DNA of 64,000 nucleotides from Talinum fruticosum. Lineage: Eukaryota; Streptophyta; Magnoliopsida; Caryophyllales; Talinaceae. How positions within the stretch are numbered: position 1 is the stretch's first letter; each line of letters starts with the position of its first letter. Position numbers and translations under genes: made by a program. Below the pieces are notes generated by a model. That model was given only the letters and a program-made list of their open reading frames with translations. It was not told the origin of the DNA and ran no database searches. Of this stretch, positions 22,464-39,691 are shown in pieces. The stretch spans positions 9,021,001 through 9,085,000 of the forward strand of contig JAITYX010000002.1 of the NCBI GenBank assembly GCA_021018815.1, given 5' to 3'.

Positions 22464-24467
22464 TAACGATGACAGAGCTGGTGACGAAGATGATCCGTGG
22501 CTTGGTTCCCAAGAATCAAATCAAACGACTTCCTTCCTTCTTCCGTATTGACCAATTCTTCTTTCTCTCTCCTCGGCGACGTTCTTACTCCGAGCCCTAC
22601 TACTATTATGTAGTAAGTACTCCCTCCCAGTGTGCTTAATGGGCCTACCTCGCCTTATATGAAGTGGATGACAGGGCCCACTTTGGGCCCACTAAAACTC
22701 CCAGAGTGGCTTCCAGAAACAAAATAATTTTGGGCTCAGGTTTTGGGCTTACCTTTGAGGATCTCAGAATCTGTATGCAATAATAATGTAACTGTGTTAT
22801 GTATATATGAAAGTATATGCCTTGTCATATGTCAACGAGATGATTAGATGAACAAAAAAAAATAATTTTATGAACCTAATCTCTCTATCTTGGAGCACTT
22901 AAGAATTTGCACAATAATAATATAGGTAAGAAAATAAAATTGATGTTTGCTTTATAATTTCTTAATTAGAATTTTCGAGGTATCACTTAAACTTTAAGGC
23001 TCTTTACTAGTTTATATCTTAGAAGTTTGGAGTCAAAATTTCTTGTTCCAAAGTTGATATAAACAAAGTTTTAGTGGTATGAGTTAACATGCTTATATTT
23101 ATTGCTTTCATTCCTTATTACATTCGATCTAAATTATTTGAACCAGACGACACTTTAATAAGCGTTTAAAATTGTCTAACATAAAGGATCATTAACAAAA
23201 TTTGAATCTATGATATTTAAGGCATACTTTTGTTTCTTTTCTCGATAAAAAGAAAGGTAAAAGTTAATATAGAGAAAATTATAGTCCAAATCTTCAATAG
23301 TAATTTTTAAATTATAGTGGTTGTTATAACCAACACTCGCAAACCAAAAGACAAATTCACAATAATGGAACCCTAAAAATTGTCTAAGCATGTTAACCTA
23401 AGATTCTTTAAAATTTACAAGTTTCAATTATTTTTATTAGTGTCCACTTTATTATACAATTTAGGGTTTGTTTCAAAGTTTTTGATAGTGTTTATAATCA
23501 TTGGTAATTGTTAATCGCAAATGTTGGTAAATACCGATAATAACTAATCGTGATAGTCAATAAACATCGATAATAACTAATCATAATATTGGTAATACTG
23601 GCATCGTAGGCAAGCATTGATAATCGTCGACCGCTAACAATAATAGCACTTCCTCTACATACTAACTGTTGATTATAAACACTTAAAGAGACCAACCATT
23701 AATTATAAATGTCAAAATAAAAAAACTCTATTAATCTTGTTCGACTTTACATAAAAAATAAAAATTTATTTATATTTTATATTTGTTTATATTCTTTCAT
23801 GTTCATGTGTTTGTTATTTAATAATTAATTTCTATTCATTTATATTCGTCTCTATTCTTTTATATTTATTTATATGGCGTTTTATACGTAAGTTGAAATA
23901 GATAATAAAAACCGTGGATGGAGCTGGTGACGATTCCAAATGGAAATGTACAAGTCCACCAACAAGAAGACTGGCCTGGGCTCTCAACACTTGGCTATAC
24001 ATCATCATCATCAATAATAAAAAGGACAACGTACCTCACGTGTTAAGAGGTTAATTCGGAATTCACTGGAAAGGGAGGGGCATTTTAGGAAAACAACCCC
24101 TCCCCAAAATATCTCTGTAACTTGCAGAGACAGAGAGAAGAAAGACAGAAAGTAAAGCAAGGGCAGGAGGAGAGAGAAAGGAACAAGGAAAGAACCCAAA
24201 GCTTCTCTCTCCTCTCTCAATTATTCTCGTAAATCCATTATTTTATGACTCCGTTTGGTTTTTTAATTTTATTATTTATATAAGAGAGAGAAAGGGGAAG
24301 CTTTTCTCTGCTTCCTCTCCACATCGCCATTGTTGAAGCTGAATCCATTTTAGGGGTTCCTTCAAACCCTAATTTCGCCTGATATCATATCCACGTTGTA
24401 ATCGGATTTGCTTTTAATTCTTTGCGTTCTTTGTAATCTTAATTTTCGCGATTTTGGAAAGAGAAAA
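22464..24467. other. Divergent promoter region between IF1 and AMMECR1
   Basis: No gene recognised. The two flanking genes are transcribed away from each other, so both promoters lie here. The middle is AT-rich with only short spurious frames. Confidence 0.5.
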
Positions 24468-29191
<4,724 letters not shown>

Positions 29192-31623
29192 AGGTTACCT
29201 TAAACAGCTTGTGTTATGATTATCAAAGCTGTTAATCTCTTAGGAATGCTCTATGTACTCTTCTTCAGCTGAAAAATAAGTAAACATTTGTCACCTGATC
29301 TTCTTCAGAAGTTTTCATTTTGGGGAAGCAATTGTGTACAATTTAAGTTTTAGGACTGCCTTAGGAAACCTGATCTTGTATGATTTGGTGAAGTTGTAAC
29401 ATAATTGACCTGGCCTGTTCAACCATTTGATACCTTTCTATAATTCTCTACATATGTTATTTTGTCTGCGTTTTTAGTTTCAACCGTCGAAACACATGCA
29501 AATATTCTCTCAACATACTTTTTAGGATGTACTGGTGGTGGTGTTGATATGCAAAGGACTTGCACAGGTTCCTTGCTTGGGCAGGTAAGCACCTTGGAAT
29601 GCCTCTCATTTGCAACTAACCCAACAAGCCAACCAAGAAAAATCACCTTCAAATACGGTACATGATCAGTTAATTTTATAGTTTGATATATAAACGTCTA
29701 ATATCTTTAAAGTACGGTTTATTTTAATCTGAAAATCCGTTAATTTATAGCTATGCTTCCAAGTGCCAAACGGATATCAAATTCATATCCATATGACAAT
29801 AAGAACTGATTGGAAGTTTGGCATCAAATTCCTATTCAAGGAAATTATTTGAAGCACCAGGTACACATTGGCTAGCACGATAAGCTTACCCACCCTATTC
29901 CCAGACTTCCCACCCAGGTTTAATTCTAGGTGGGTGCAAATTTCTCATTTTGAGGAATTTGTGTGCTGGTTATAGTAAATACTTGGCATCCCCTCCATCC
30001 AACCTAGTAAGCCCTTTAGAATTTTCGTGAGACAGGGGTCCAAACGGATGGGTCTACTTACCAATCAAAAAAAAAAATGGCTTGCATGATATAGTCTCGA
30101 AATAAGTTGGTTTATGGTGTGGTTGGAAATGCAATTATTTTCAGGTGCTGAAATTCGAGTAAAAGATTGTTTTGAGTTTTTTTTCTTTTTGTTTTTCTAG
30201 TATGTGTTTTAAAGAAAAATGCTTTGCTTGTTATTTTTTAGATAGAAAGATTGAAGACAAAGGCACATGCAGTTTGACAACAATCCTGTATGAAAAAAAG
30301 ATTTGTATCATAGAAAGGAAATTTTTTTGATATTTATCCGGAAGGCTATTTTATGCATAAACTCTGCTCCTGTTCTAAATAGAACACCTCCTTGATCTCA
30401 TATCCCTAAACTTTAAGGTGTCCATGAATAGCTTTTGAAATTTAAGTTATAAATCAACCCTGGGTAAAAAGTTTTAAACTTTTAGTCATTTGTGTTTACC
30501 TATTCGTGAATAGCTTTTGAAATTTAAAATATAAATCTTACCTGTTCGTGGATACCAATTATATAATAGCTTTTAGTTTACCTTATACGAGTATAAGTGA
30601 TATTCACTCATTACCTGTTAATCTGTGAACCAGATGAAAGAAGTAAATTTATACCGTAGGTCTGTAGTAAACAAGATATCTCTATAGATATAGACTTTTT
30701 TTTCCTAATTCTTCGAACCTCGCTTATATCAATCCGTTCTCACATCTGAAAAAAATTGTTACAAGTAAATCATTAGTTTATCTTACGGCTCAAGAAATAT
30801 TACAATTTAAGAACACAAAATTAATTGTATTTAATTTAATTATCCTCAAAATAAACACCTAAAACGTGTTAAATGAAAAAAAAAAAAACAATTAGAACGA
30901 GCAGTTGAAACCGAAAAATAGATCCAGAATTTGGCCATCAAATCAAGATTAGTACTCCAAGCCAAGCCCCAGGTCTTCTTCAACTACCAGTCGTTCTGGG
31001 TACCGACGAAGCTACCGTCTTCGCAGAAATCACTCTTCTCTAACTTCTTCTCAGGTTCTCTCTCTCTCTCTCTCTCTCTCTCCTTGCTGAAAGTTGCAGA
31101 AACCTCCACATTTAAGCGAGCCATTTCTCGCATCAGGGAGGTAATCTCATTCCTTATTATCATCGACTGCCTGGATGATTTCTCTTCTTCATGATTGAAT
31201 TTGGATTGTATGACTTTCAAATCTCTCTTAGCATATCAATCAGTTCGAAGATGTCGACGGGTTCTCTTTCTGATCATGATATTCTGGGTTTTGCTTCAAA
31301 TTTTCGCGTCGATTAGGGTTTTTAGCTGATCATAGCAAATGGGTTTAATTCTATCGGCAGTTAGCGCCTGATTTGATCAATTGGTATTCCAATTCATCGA
31401 TTGGGCACCATATTTTAACACCTGTGCCATTTCCCTCAATATTTGACTTGGCTCATTAATGAATTCGTGAGCACATGTTTTAGTGATTGTTCATAGATCT
31501 TTCAGCTAATCCTGAGAACATTCTAAATGAAAGTATTGATGGATCATATTCTAGGGCATTTCTCAGCTGAGGATCCTGAACATTATTGTGGCTGCTAACG
31601 AGATTGGGTGGAATTTCTGAAAG
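29192..31623. other. AMMECR1 3' flank and VAMP727 leader region
   Basis: No coding region recognised. The proximal part is AMMECR1 3' untranslated sequence. About 30930-31140 contains a CT microsatellite and may be a 5' leader exon of VAMP727 ending at a GT near 31140, with a leader intron up to the coding exon; this is inferred from position only. Confidence 0.4.
31056..31082. repeat. CT microsatellite upstream of VAMP727
   Basis: About 27 bp of CT repeats in the probable 5' leader of VAMP727. Confidence 0.9.
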
Positions 31624-34600
31624 ATGAACCCAAAAGGATTGATTTATAGCTTTGTTGCAAAGGGCACGGTGGTGCTTGCTGAACACACTTCATACTCCGG
31701 AAACTTCAGCACCATTGCTGTGCAATGCTTGCAGAAGTTGCCCTCGAGTGGCAACAAGTACACCTACACTTGCGATGGGCACACATTCAACTTTCTTATT
31801 GATAGTGGTTTTGGTATTTACTCGTTGACAATTTCGGATTTTCCCCTCTCATTCTATATGGGTTTTCCTTGGAGAAATTGATTGGATATGTGGTATGTAT
31901 TGTAGTGTTTCTTGTTGTTGCTGATGAGGCTGCTGGAAGGAGTCTTCCTTATGTGTTCCTTGAACGGGTGAAGGATGATTTTAAAGAGCGCTATGGAGCA
32001 AGCATTAAAGGTGGTGATGGTCATCCTCTTTCTGATGAAAACGATTCTGATGATGATTTGTTTGAAGATCGTTTCAGCATTGCTTACAATCTTGACAGGG
32101 AATTCGGGTTTGTATAACCTTCTCGTCTTCATCAATTTTTCTGGTTCGCATTGTCTTGTAACAGAACCTAGTTTTTGTCACTTCATTGATTTCTTTTATG
32201 GACAGACCTAGGCTTAAGGAGCACATGCAATATTGCATGAGCCATCCAGAGGAGATGAGTAAGCTTGCCAAGGTGAAGGCTCAAATTGCAGAGGTTAAAG
32301 GAATAATGATGGACAACATTGAGAAGGTGGATGCTCTTACCCTTTTTTTATTGATCTTGCTCTATTATATTGAACATGTCTGGAACATAGGAGGGAGTAC
32401 ATCCTGTTTTGTCTGGTGTGAAGTTTAGTGCACTAGAAATCTGACCTTTCCCACTTATGATAGTTGACTATTTCAATTGAGATGATTGCCTTTTTTCTCC
32501 CCTTGAAATCAAGCCATCTGACTATGCTGGATGAGCTAATATTAGGCTTATTGCTGATTTCTAATCTTGCTAATTTCACTTGGCTTTTGAACTTTTTGTG
32601 CACAATATGGTCATTTTCTATCATTTATCTTTGTTTTATGTGTTTCTCTATTTGTCTTTCTTCCTTCCTATATCCGGCACGGTGCGTAGATGTTACTGTT
32701 TGGATTCCTTCCTAAATATGTGGAGGGTCAGTGCCTTGGTGGTGGATGTATATAGTGAGTCTGATGTCAATGCTTGTGAGGATAATATGATGGCTGTTAG
32801 ATCCTTGATTTGAAACGGTTAGATTCATGTTCTACTTCACATCAAAAGAAGCTCAGAAGGACAATTAGTTGAACATTACTTTAGTCCAGTGTGATGTGAT
32901 CCAGAGCTGAGAAATTGCCAAATGATACGGTGAAGGATGCTTTGGCTGTCGAGCATACTGGGCAGATGTTTCTGAAGGGGCAGACTTTCAGTATTATTGC
33001 TTCAGTTTTGTGCTTTATCCCAAAGAGGAAGTACAGGCCAGGCCGGCAAATATTTCAATGGACATTCAGAAGGGTTTGGCTTTGAACATTATTACTCATG
33101 CAAAGAGATATTATCAACAGTTCAGTATGCAGGAAACTTCAAATAAGGTGGTGAAGAGAAGTTTATACTATTTTATTTGGGTAGAAACGAGGTTTTCAGG
33201 TGATTTGTGAGAATTGGGTTAATTGATGTTAGTTTTGATTTCCTATGTAGGTTGTACTGGACCAAATTCATGCATGCTTTTCCATTTGATGCAATCTGTT
33301 TCATGGTATCATTGCTTGAAGGAAATATTTTGTGCTAGTTCTCATGGGGCTAGCTAAAGCTAGTTTTGTGTCTTACTAACTATGGACCTACTTAATGGTT
33401 TTGATTTTTTAAATATTTTTTAAAATTTTGGGTTAGCTGATTGGACAAATTCTTGTCAAGCTATCATATAGATGATTTATATTACATTCAGCACTTTCTG
33501 TGCCCCATCAGCTTCTTGTAGTTCTGTAACATCCGTGGCACTGGAGTTGGTTGTGCACTCAAAATAGGTTGGATGCCGGATATAAGTGGATTTAGTAACG
33601 TAATAGTGAGCATAACATTGCTATTGAACGACTTGGCAGAATTTTAATATTAATAGCGGACTAAATCAATATGCTTCCGTTATTCTTTACACTGTCCTCT
33701 ACTAACTGCCAATTGAGTAGTGGACAGTTAAAAGTTTTAATTTAGGGTCTGATGGAACCAACTACTCTGCAGGAGTAAAACTGCCATGTCGATGCCCGGC
33801 CCCCCAAAAAAAAAAAACGTACTGCCCCAGGTGGGACTCTTGAGATGTGGATTTGGATTTTGGAACATCCTGTGCTGGCTTCCATTAACCTCTTTATTTG
33901 TTGAGTTTATCACTTGTTGATTCCTTTGGAGAACATTCCTTGGAGAACAGTTCTGTGACCCACTATTTTGATTAGGTAAATATTAAAAAAGTCTGCTCTG
34001 TCTTGTAAAAGAACCATGAAAATGTTGGAAAGTACTTCCTAATAGAGCTTGTAGGAAGTGCTTAGAAGTTAGTGCACCCAGATTCAAACCCCATAATCCA
34101 GGGAGGAAAACAGCCTTAAAAAACCAAACTTTCCGAATGATCTTGCAGACACTTGATCCATCTGCTCTTGTTTGATGAAGGTAAGTTAAGTGAGTGGATT
34201 GCTAATTCTGCCCTATTAAGCATCTGTGGGAGGACAAATTAGAGAACTATTAAGGGAGAAGGGGAAAGGAAGAGGTAACTCATGCGCTTATGTGGGATAT
34301 GTACTGCTTGCTGACAAATGGATGTCTTATATATTTTTATCTATATGGAAATCCTCATTAGACCCTGTTTTCTAATTAGAATTATGGTGTCTGTTCCTCG
34401 TTTCTTGGGAGCAATTTCCAGGAAACTGGCCTTGTATTATGGATTTACGGGAGTGAAAAGGCTTACAAATCTGTTATCCTTATATCCGGTTGCTTTGGAA
34501 ATCTGCACCTATTGGCAATTATTTGCACATAATTTTTTATTTTTCCTGTTCCTCATCTATGTTATTTTTTAACTTCTCGCTGGGCTTACTGCTGCTCAGA

Positions 34601-35028
34601 AGTGCAGAAGTTTCTAATTAAGAAGGGATTTTGCTCTTTCCTGCACTCCTTTATCATCATTTTTCTCATCTTTCATCATGCATCTGGTTTCATTCCTCAT
34701 CAATCATTTCTTCACAGGTTCTGGATCGTGGAGAGAAGATTGAACTTCTTGTGGATAAGACAGAAAACCTTCAGTTTCAAGTACGCGATAGGATTTAGGC
34801 ATACAATTTTGTGACTCTGATTTGTAATGTTAATTAATTTCTTAAGCGGAGAATTTGCTAATTTCACATTGCTTGGAAAAACAGGCTGATAGCTTTCAGA
34901 GGCAAGGTAGGCATTTACGACGGAAGATGTGGTTCCAGAATGTTCAGCTGAAGTTGATTGTTGGAGGCTCGATCCTTGCCTTCATCATCATAGTATGGCT
35001 AGTAGCCTGTGGAGGTTTCAAATGCTAA
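31624..35028 (+). CDS. VAMP727: VAMP727, R-SNARE with acidic insertion in the longin domain
   Basis: Seed-plant R-SNARE that drives fusion of endosomes/prevacuolar compartments with the vacuole. Five exons (31624-31813, 31906-32107, 32206-32326, 34718-34780, 34885-35028) give 239 aa in an unbroken frame. The longin domain starts [21 protein letters not shown]. An acidic stretch at residues 107-118 ([12 protein letters not shown]) is the insertion that separates VAMP727 from other plant VAMP7-type proteins. The SNARE motif runs from about 150 to 210 with the zero-layer arginine at 175 ([21 protein letters not shown]). A C-terminal anchor ([21 protein letters not shown]) follows. Intron 3 is 2.4 kb and contains only spurious frames. 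I am confident of the subfamily. Confidence 0.95.
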
Positions 35029-36627
35029 ACTTGATGACTGAAGCAGACTATGCAGTGACTTAATACTTAATTTTCTGTACAAAACTTAAAAAACAGAAAG
35101 GTGGTTAGTGGTACGGATATATTTGCGTTTTCTGTAAATGGAGAATTGTGCTGAAATGTATTGCTTCTGTATCAGCTTTTCACTCTGCAGGTACTGTAAA
35201 TGTTGTTATGTTTTGCTCGTAATGGTATAGACTTCAATGCATAAATGACTAAATTTTGTTACTTCTTATTATGCTAGGCTTCCCCATGGTTTTTTTTTTC
35301 TTTTTTTTTGCCCTAAATCTTCTCATTTGCACAACCATGATTGAATACTGAAACACCTTCCTTTTTTTTGGTATTTTGGGGTCCATATGAGATACAAATT
35401 TAAACTTGAAATGTAATATCTTCAAAGTCTTTATCTAAAATTTATTGCATGTTTCAAATATTTGAATAGGCTAATAATTTTTTTCTTTATTTCTATTATC
35501 TGCCAATTCTAATTTATTGAATTGACCAAAAAAAATATTTTCCATAAAAAATAACACTTTTTTTAAAAAAGGAAGAAGTTGAGAATAGCAAAAGGTGATG
35601 TTAAGTAGGTGGATTTGGCAAAGTTTTTGCAGGTTTAGACAAACGAAGGAGCCTCTTATGTCTCAACTCAACATGTACAAGTCTAAGTGACCGTTATGCT
35701 ATGTCTACAGCGAGTCAACGACAAATAGCTAATTACAAGCTTCTTTTTTCTTTTTTTTTTTTACAAGTTGAAAGTAGAGAAATTGACATTTCACCTGAAT
35801 TTTTATTTTTATAAATATGAATTACAGCATCATTCATGTCAATTATCTAATTTTTCTTTCTTTTTAATTCCTTAATTATTCGTCATTGGAGCCAAAAATA
35901 AGAGAACGATAATAAACTTAATTTAAATTGAGAAACACTTGAATTTTAATTGAGAATCACCTGTATATAAATATGTTGTGATTTTTTAAATAAAAAAATT
36001 CATATTTATCAAATTCACAAAAAGGACATAAATTCTCTTTGTCCACAAAAAAAATGATCGTATAATTTTTTAAAGAAGGACACTTTATTTCTCTATATTA
36101 TTGACAAATGATAAAAAAAGTGATTCAAGTTTCATAAATAATAAATTTAATATCTTAAAATATACTGTATTTTTTAATAATTTACTATCCTATTAAAATT
36201 TTAAAATACTGAACTATTAAAAAAATTATACTTTAAATAATTTTTTATTATTTATCGATATTGTATAAGTAATATTTAAACTAGCCTTATTAACTTTTCT
36301 TTTGGGCATGTGAGTTTATGTTGAGGGTCCCATCCCATCCCATGGAGTTCGTTATTCAAATTATTTATGATTATCTTAGCCAAGTTGGTTATACCATAAT
36401 CACCATTAAATTCCTCATGATAATCACTCTAATTTAATTACTAATCATTGTTATTCCCACCATAATCAAACCAGATATCATCAAATTTCCTACGTGGCAC
36501 GCTCCTGGGCCCCCTCCACCCCCTCTCCCTCCGGAAAGCTCTCTCTCTCTCTCTCTCGTATTTCAGTCATTAACTTCAGTCGCTTGACGTTTAAGCTTTC
36601 CTCCTTTATTGCCTCCCCTCATTCCCA

Positions 36628-36629
<2 letters not shown>
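35029..36629. other. AT-rich intergenic region
   Basis: VAMP727 3' flank followed by strongly AT-rich DNA. No gene or element recognised. A CT-rich stretch at 36541-36557 begins the leader of the next gene. Confidence 0.5.

Positions 36630-36658
<29 letters not shown>
36630..36658. repeat. CT microsatellite in the HHE-gene leader
   Basis: About 29 bp of CT repeats ending 46 bp before the start codon at 36705. Confidence 0.9.
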
Positions 36659-36661
<3 letters not shown>

Positions 36662-36704
36662 CTCTCCCTTCCCCTCCAATCTTCTTGATCCTCTCAGTTC
36701 GACA

Positions 36705-39691
36705 ATGGGGAATTGCTTGACGAAGCCAAATGAGCAGAATCATTATGAGCAGCCGCCGCCGCCGCCGCAGCTGAAAATTAAGAAGAAGAGTTTGTCGGAA
36801 ATCGCGCCGGCGGATAACTTTTCCGGCAACCCGAAACCCTCGCCGTCTCCGCCTCCTCCGGAGGTGAGACTCTGTGGAGACCCGGCCAGCCCCGCGACTT
36901 ACTACGTCCGTTTCGCTCTCCAGTACAAACCCCTCTCTCTCCGTTTCTTCCCCTCCCAAATGCCCCTCTCTCTCTTCACTCTCCGTTTCGAGGAGGACGA
37001 TCCCGTCTCTGGATCCTCCGAAACGGTTGTCGAGTACGTCGAGTCGAAGCTCCCCCAGCCGCCGCTGCTGATGACGGAGAAGAACGAATGGGACGAGACG
37101 CCGTCGTTCCCGGTGGTGCGGATGGCTGAGCTTCAGCACCGGAGTATGAGCTGGCATCTGGAGAGGGTGGCTAGGTGGGGTCAGGATCTGGTGAGACGTG
37201 GCGGCGCTACGGCCCGTGATCCGAGCATGGGGACGCCCAGGATGGAGTTGAAGAAGTTTGGGAAGAGCTACGGGAAGCTTCTGGAGTTGTTGCTGGAGCA
37301 CGCTCAGATGGAGGAGAGAGTCATCTTTCCAATCTTCCACGCCGCTGATCGAGGTATTCAAATTTCTCTAATCGGAACTCATTTATCATTCTATATATTC
37401 TGGATTGTAGAATGTGAGGATAATTTATTGGGAAAATTTTGAATGATAATTTGTTGGGATTGGATCGAGGGGGAAAAATTGGGATTAGAGGGGGCGTTCC
37501 GAGAATTGAACTCGGGACCTCCTGCACCCAAAGCAGGAATCATACCACTAGACCAAACGCCCATGAATATTAACAAAATCATTAATCTTTAATAGTTTTG
37601 ATTTAGATGGCTTTGCTTAAGATTTAGTAGTTGCATAATGTGGAATTTTTCAGTAGTCAATTTTCAACTGTTGATAGAAGTTGGACCTTTTAGTTCGAAT
37701 ATGTGGCATTATATGTTGTCTTGTGGGAAGAATCACTAGCTATATGGACTTCCCCTTGTCTGCCAAGAAACAATAACAGCTATATAGGCTATAGCACGGG
37801 CTCCCCTGAAAGATACAGCCTTTTTATGTGTTGAATAAAGTGCAAAAGTCAATGTAGATTTGAAGCAATTCTCTTGTAATAACTCAAGGAAATTTTGCCA
37901 ATCAAGCCAATTGACACCCATACTCAAGGGCGGAGTTGAGAGGAGCAATGTGAGCCAATTGACACCTTAAATTTTTGTTTAGTGTTAGAGGGAAAAAATT
38001 GCATCATGTTAACTTTTGGCCTCTTTTTCAATGGTCCTTTCTAGTCAAAATTTTATTACTTCTAGGGGAAAACATCCATCATTTTTTTGTGCTGGTAGGT
38101 AGGCAGGATACTTGTTTGATGAAAATGTTGTGTCTTTTACTCGATAGATTGTTCAAACTCTCAATCAAAGTTTAATGTTTTATTTATATTTAGACTTGAA
38201 GCAATTAGATATGTATACCTTTTCTGGCAGAAATGTACTATGGCTTATTTCCTATTGTAGTCATTAGCATTAGGATAATTTTGTCTCTCTTGATGTGGAC
38301 TTTATGATCTCATTTAACCCTATTACTTCAGTTTCACTTTTGTGGGTCTTAGCCTTTTGTGGATAAGCTTGTCACAAGCTGTTGGTTGACGATGTCTGAA
38401 GATTAAGCTGAATTATCTTCTATCTGAAGTGATTAAGACAAGACCAGCTGTAGCTGAGGTTAATACACTATGCATGACTCATATACTCTGATGAACATTT
38501 CCAATTTCTTGTTCGGTGTTGGTTGGCAGAAAAAGGTTGCTTTCTCTTGGAATGATTGGACATCATCTTCGCAATTTGAGTCTGTATATTGTTGTATCCT
38601 ATGGCTGATAACATGGAGCACTGTAAACTCTCTCTGGGTTAATTTACTTTTGCTTCTTCTCTACAGGGTAATTGCATCTTAATTTCAAATGTTTAAGTTA
38701 TGAATACGAAAGACTTTCATATTTACATTTTTTAACTGACATGGATGCATTTACTATTTGTATACCAAATCAGGCTTCTTGGACACAAATTAAAAATGTG
38801 AGTGCTAGTGTCTAAGAATGATCAATAAACGATGCAGGGGTGTGTACGTCTGTAAATGAGGAACATGCAAGGGATTTACCCGTAATGAATGGAATCAAAG
38901 AAGATATCAAAGCCATTGGTGTTCTAGATGCTGGTACTCCTAACCATCAAGAGGCATTGCATAACCTTTCTGCTCGGCTAGAGAAACTGCAGGTAATATT
39001 AATGAGTTAGACTTATTTATCTGATCCGTTTTTGCAGAAGCAAAGCCTTCTGGCTTCTGGGAGCTAATATTTTGCCAACTCATGACAGAAGAACTGCAAA
39101 GAGCATTTTGATGAAGAAGAGAAAAATTTGTTTCCATTGATGGAGGCGGCTGATCTAACCAGGGAGCAACAGAGGAAAGCGGTGGAGCAGAGCATTGATG
39201 TGATGCAAGCTACTCATTCGCACCTGTTCCGATTCTTCACTGAAGGATTACTCCCTCATGAAGCTCTGGAGTATGCAGACTTGCTCATCAACTGCATGAA
39301 CAAAGAAAAAGCAATCTCCAAACTGCGCATACTTGTTGAGTAAGTTTTTACTCGAAATTTAATACCTGCTAAATGATTATGACCCTCTTTTACAATGAAG
39401 CTGTCTTTTAGAGCAACAATATCTTTTCATCTGGCTAAAACTTATTGATTAAGCTATCTTTTCAGTTGGTAAACCCATCTTTATCGAAAAACACTTTCTG
39501 GGGGTCCTTTTCTAGAGCATATTAATTTGGTCTGGTTTCGAAATTCCTTTTTGCACACAGAATTCTGAAATATGACCTATGATGAATATGATTGCGATAC
39601 TCTATTAAACGTAGTCATTATCCCTGCTTTCAGCGACAAAGATCAAAAAGGAGGTATTCTTCACAACGGCCTTAAATCTCAGTCAGAATAA
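36705..39691 (+). CDS. Hemerythrin HHE cation-binding domain protein
   Basis: Likely metal-binding (di-iron type) protein. Four exons (36705-37353, 38838-38992, 39089-39339, 39634-39691) give 370 aa. The N-terminus MGNCLTKP has Gly2 and Cys4, fitting N-myristoylation plus palmitoylation and so membrane attachment. A Pro-rich linker follows. The HHE helices carry H and E ligands in ELQHRSMSWHLERVARW, LLEHAQMEERVIFPIFHAADR, KEHFDEEEKNLFPLMEAAD and IDVMQATHSHLFRFFTEGLLPHEALEY. Exon 3 could also end at the in-frame TAA at 39340-39342, but GTAAGT is a strong donor and exon 4 restores the frame to a stop after 19 codons. A tRNA-Pro gene lies antisense in intron 1. The substrate or partner is unknown. 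Confidence 0.88.
37474..37478 (-). terminator. Pol III terminator of the tRNA-Pro gene
   Basis: TTTTT on the minus strand, 12 bp after the mature tRNA 3' end. Confidence 0.8.
37491..37562 (-). tRNA. tRNA-Pro (anticodon TGG)
   Basis: The 72-nt minus-strand sequence starts GGGCGTTTGGTCTAGTGGTA and ends CTCGGAACGCCC plus a C discriminator. The acceptor stem GGGCGTT/AACGCCC pairs fully, the anticodon stem CCTGC/GCAGG encloses TTTGGGT (anticodon TGG), and the T arm is CCGAG TTCAATT CTCGG. A T run for Pol III termination follows. It lies inside intron 1 of the HHE gene on the opposite strand and looks intact. Confidence 0.93.

Noticed and set aside
32464..34814. Several hydrophobic frames in the large VAMP727 intron as membrane-protein genes.
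   Set aside because: They are T-rich intron translations without family similarity, and the flanking exons splice cleanly around them.
36606..37361. A 251-codon minus-strand frame opposite exon 1 of the HHE gene.
   Set aside because: It is the antisense shadow of a GC-rich exon whose plus-strand reading has a clear family match.
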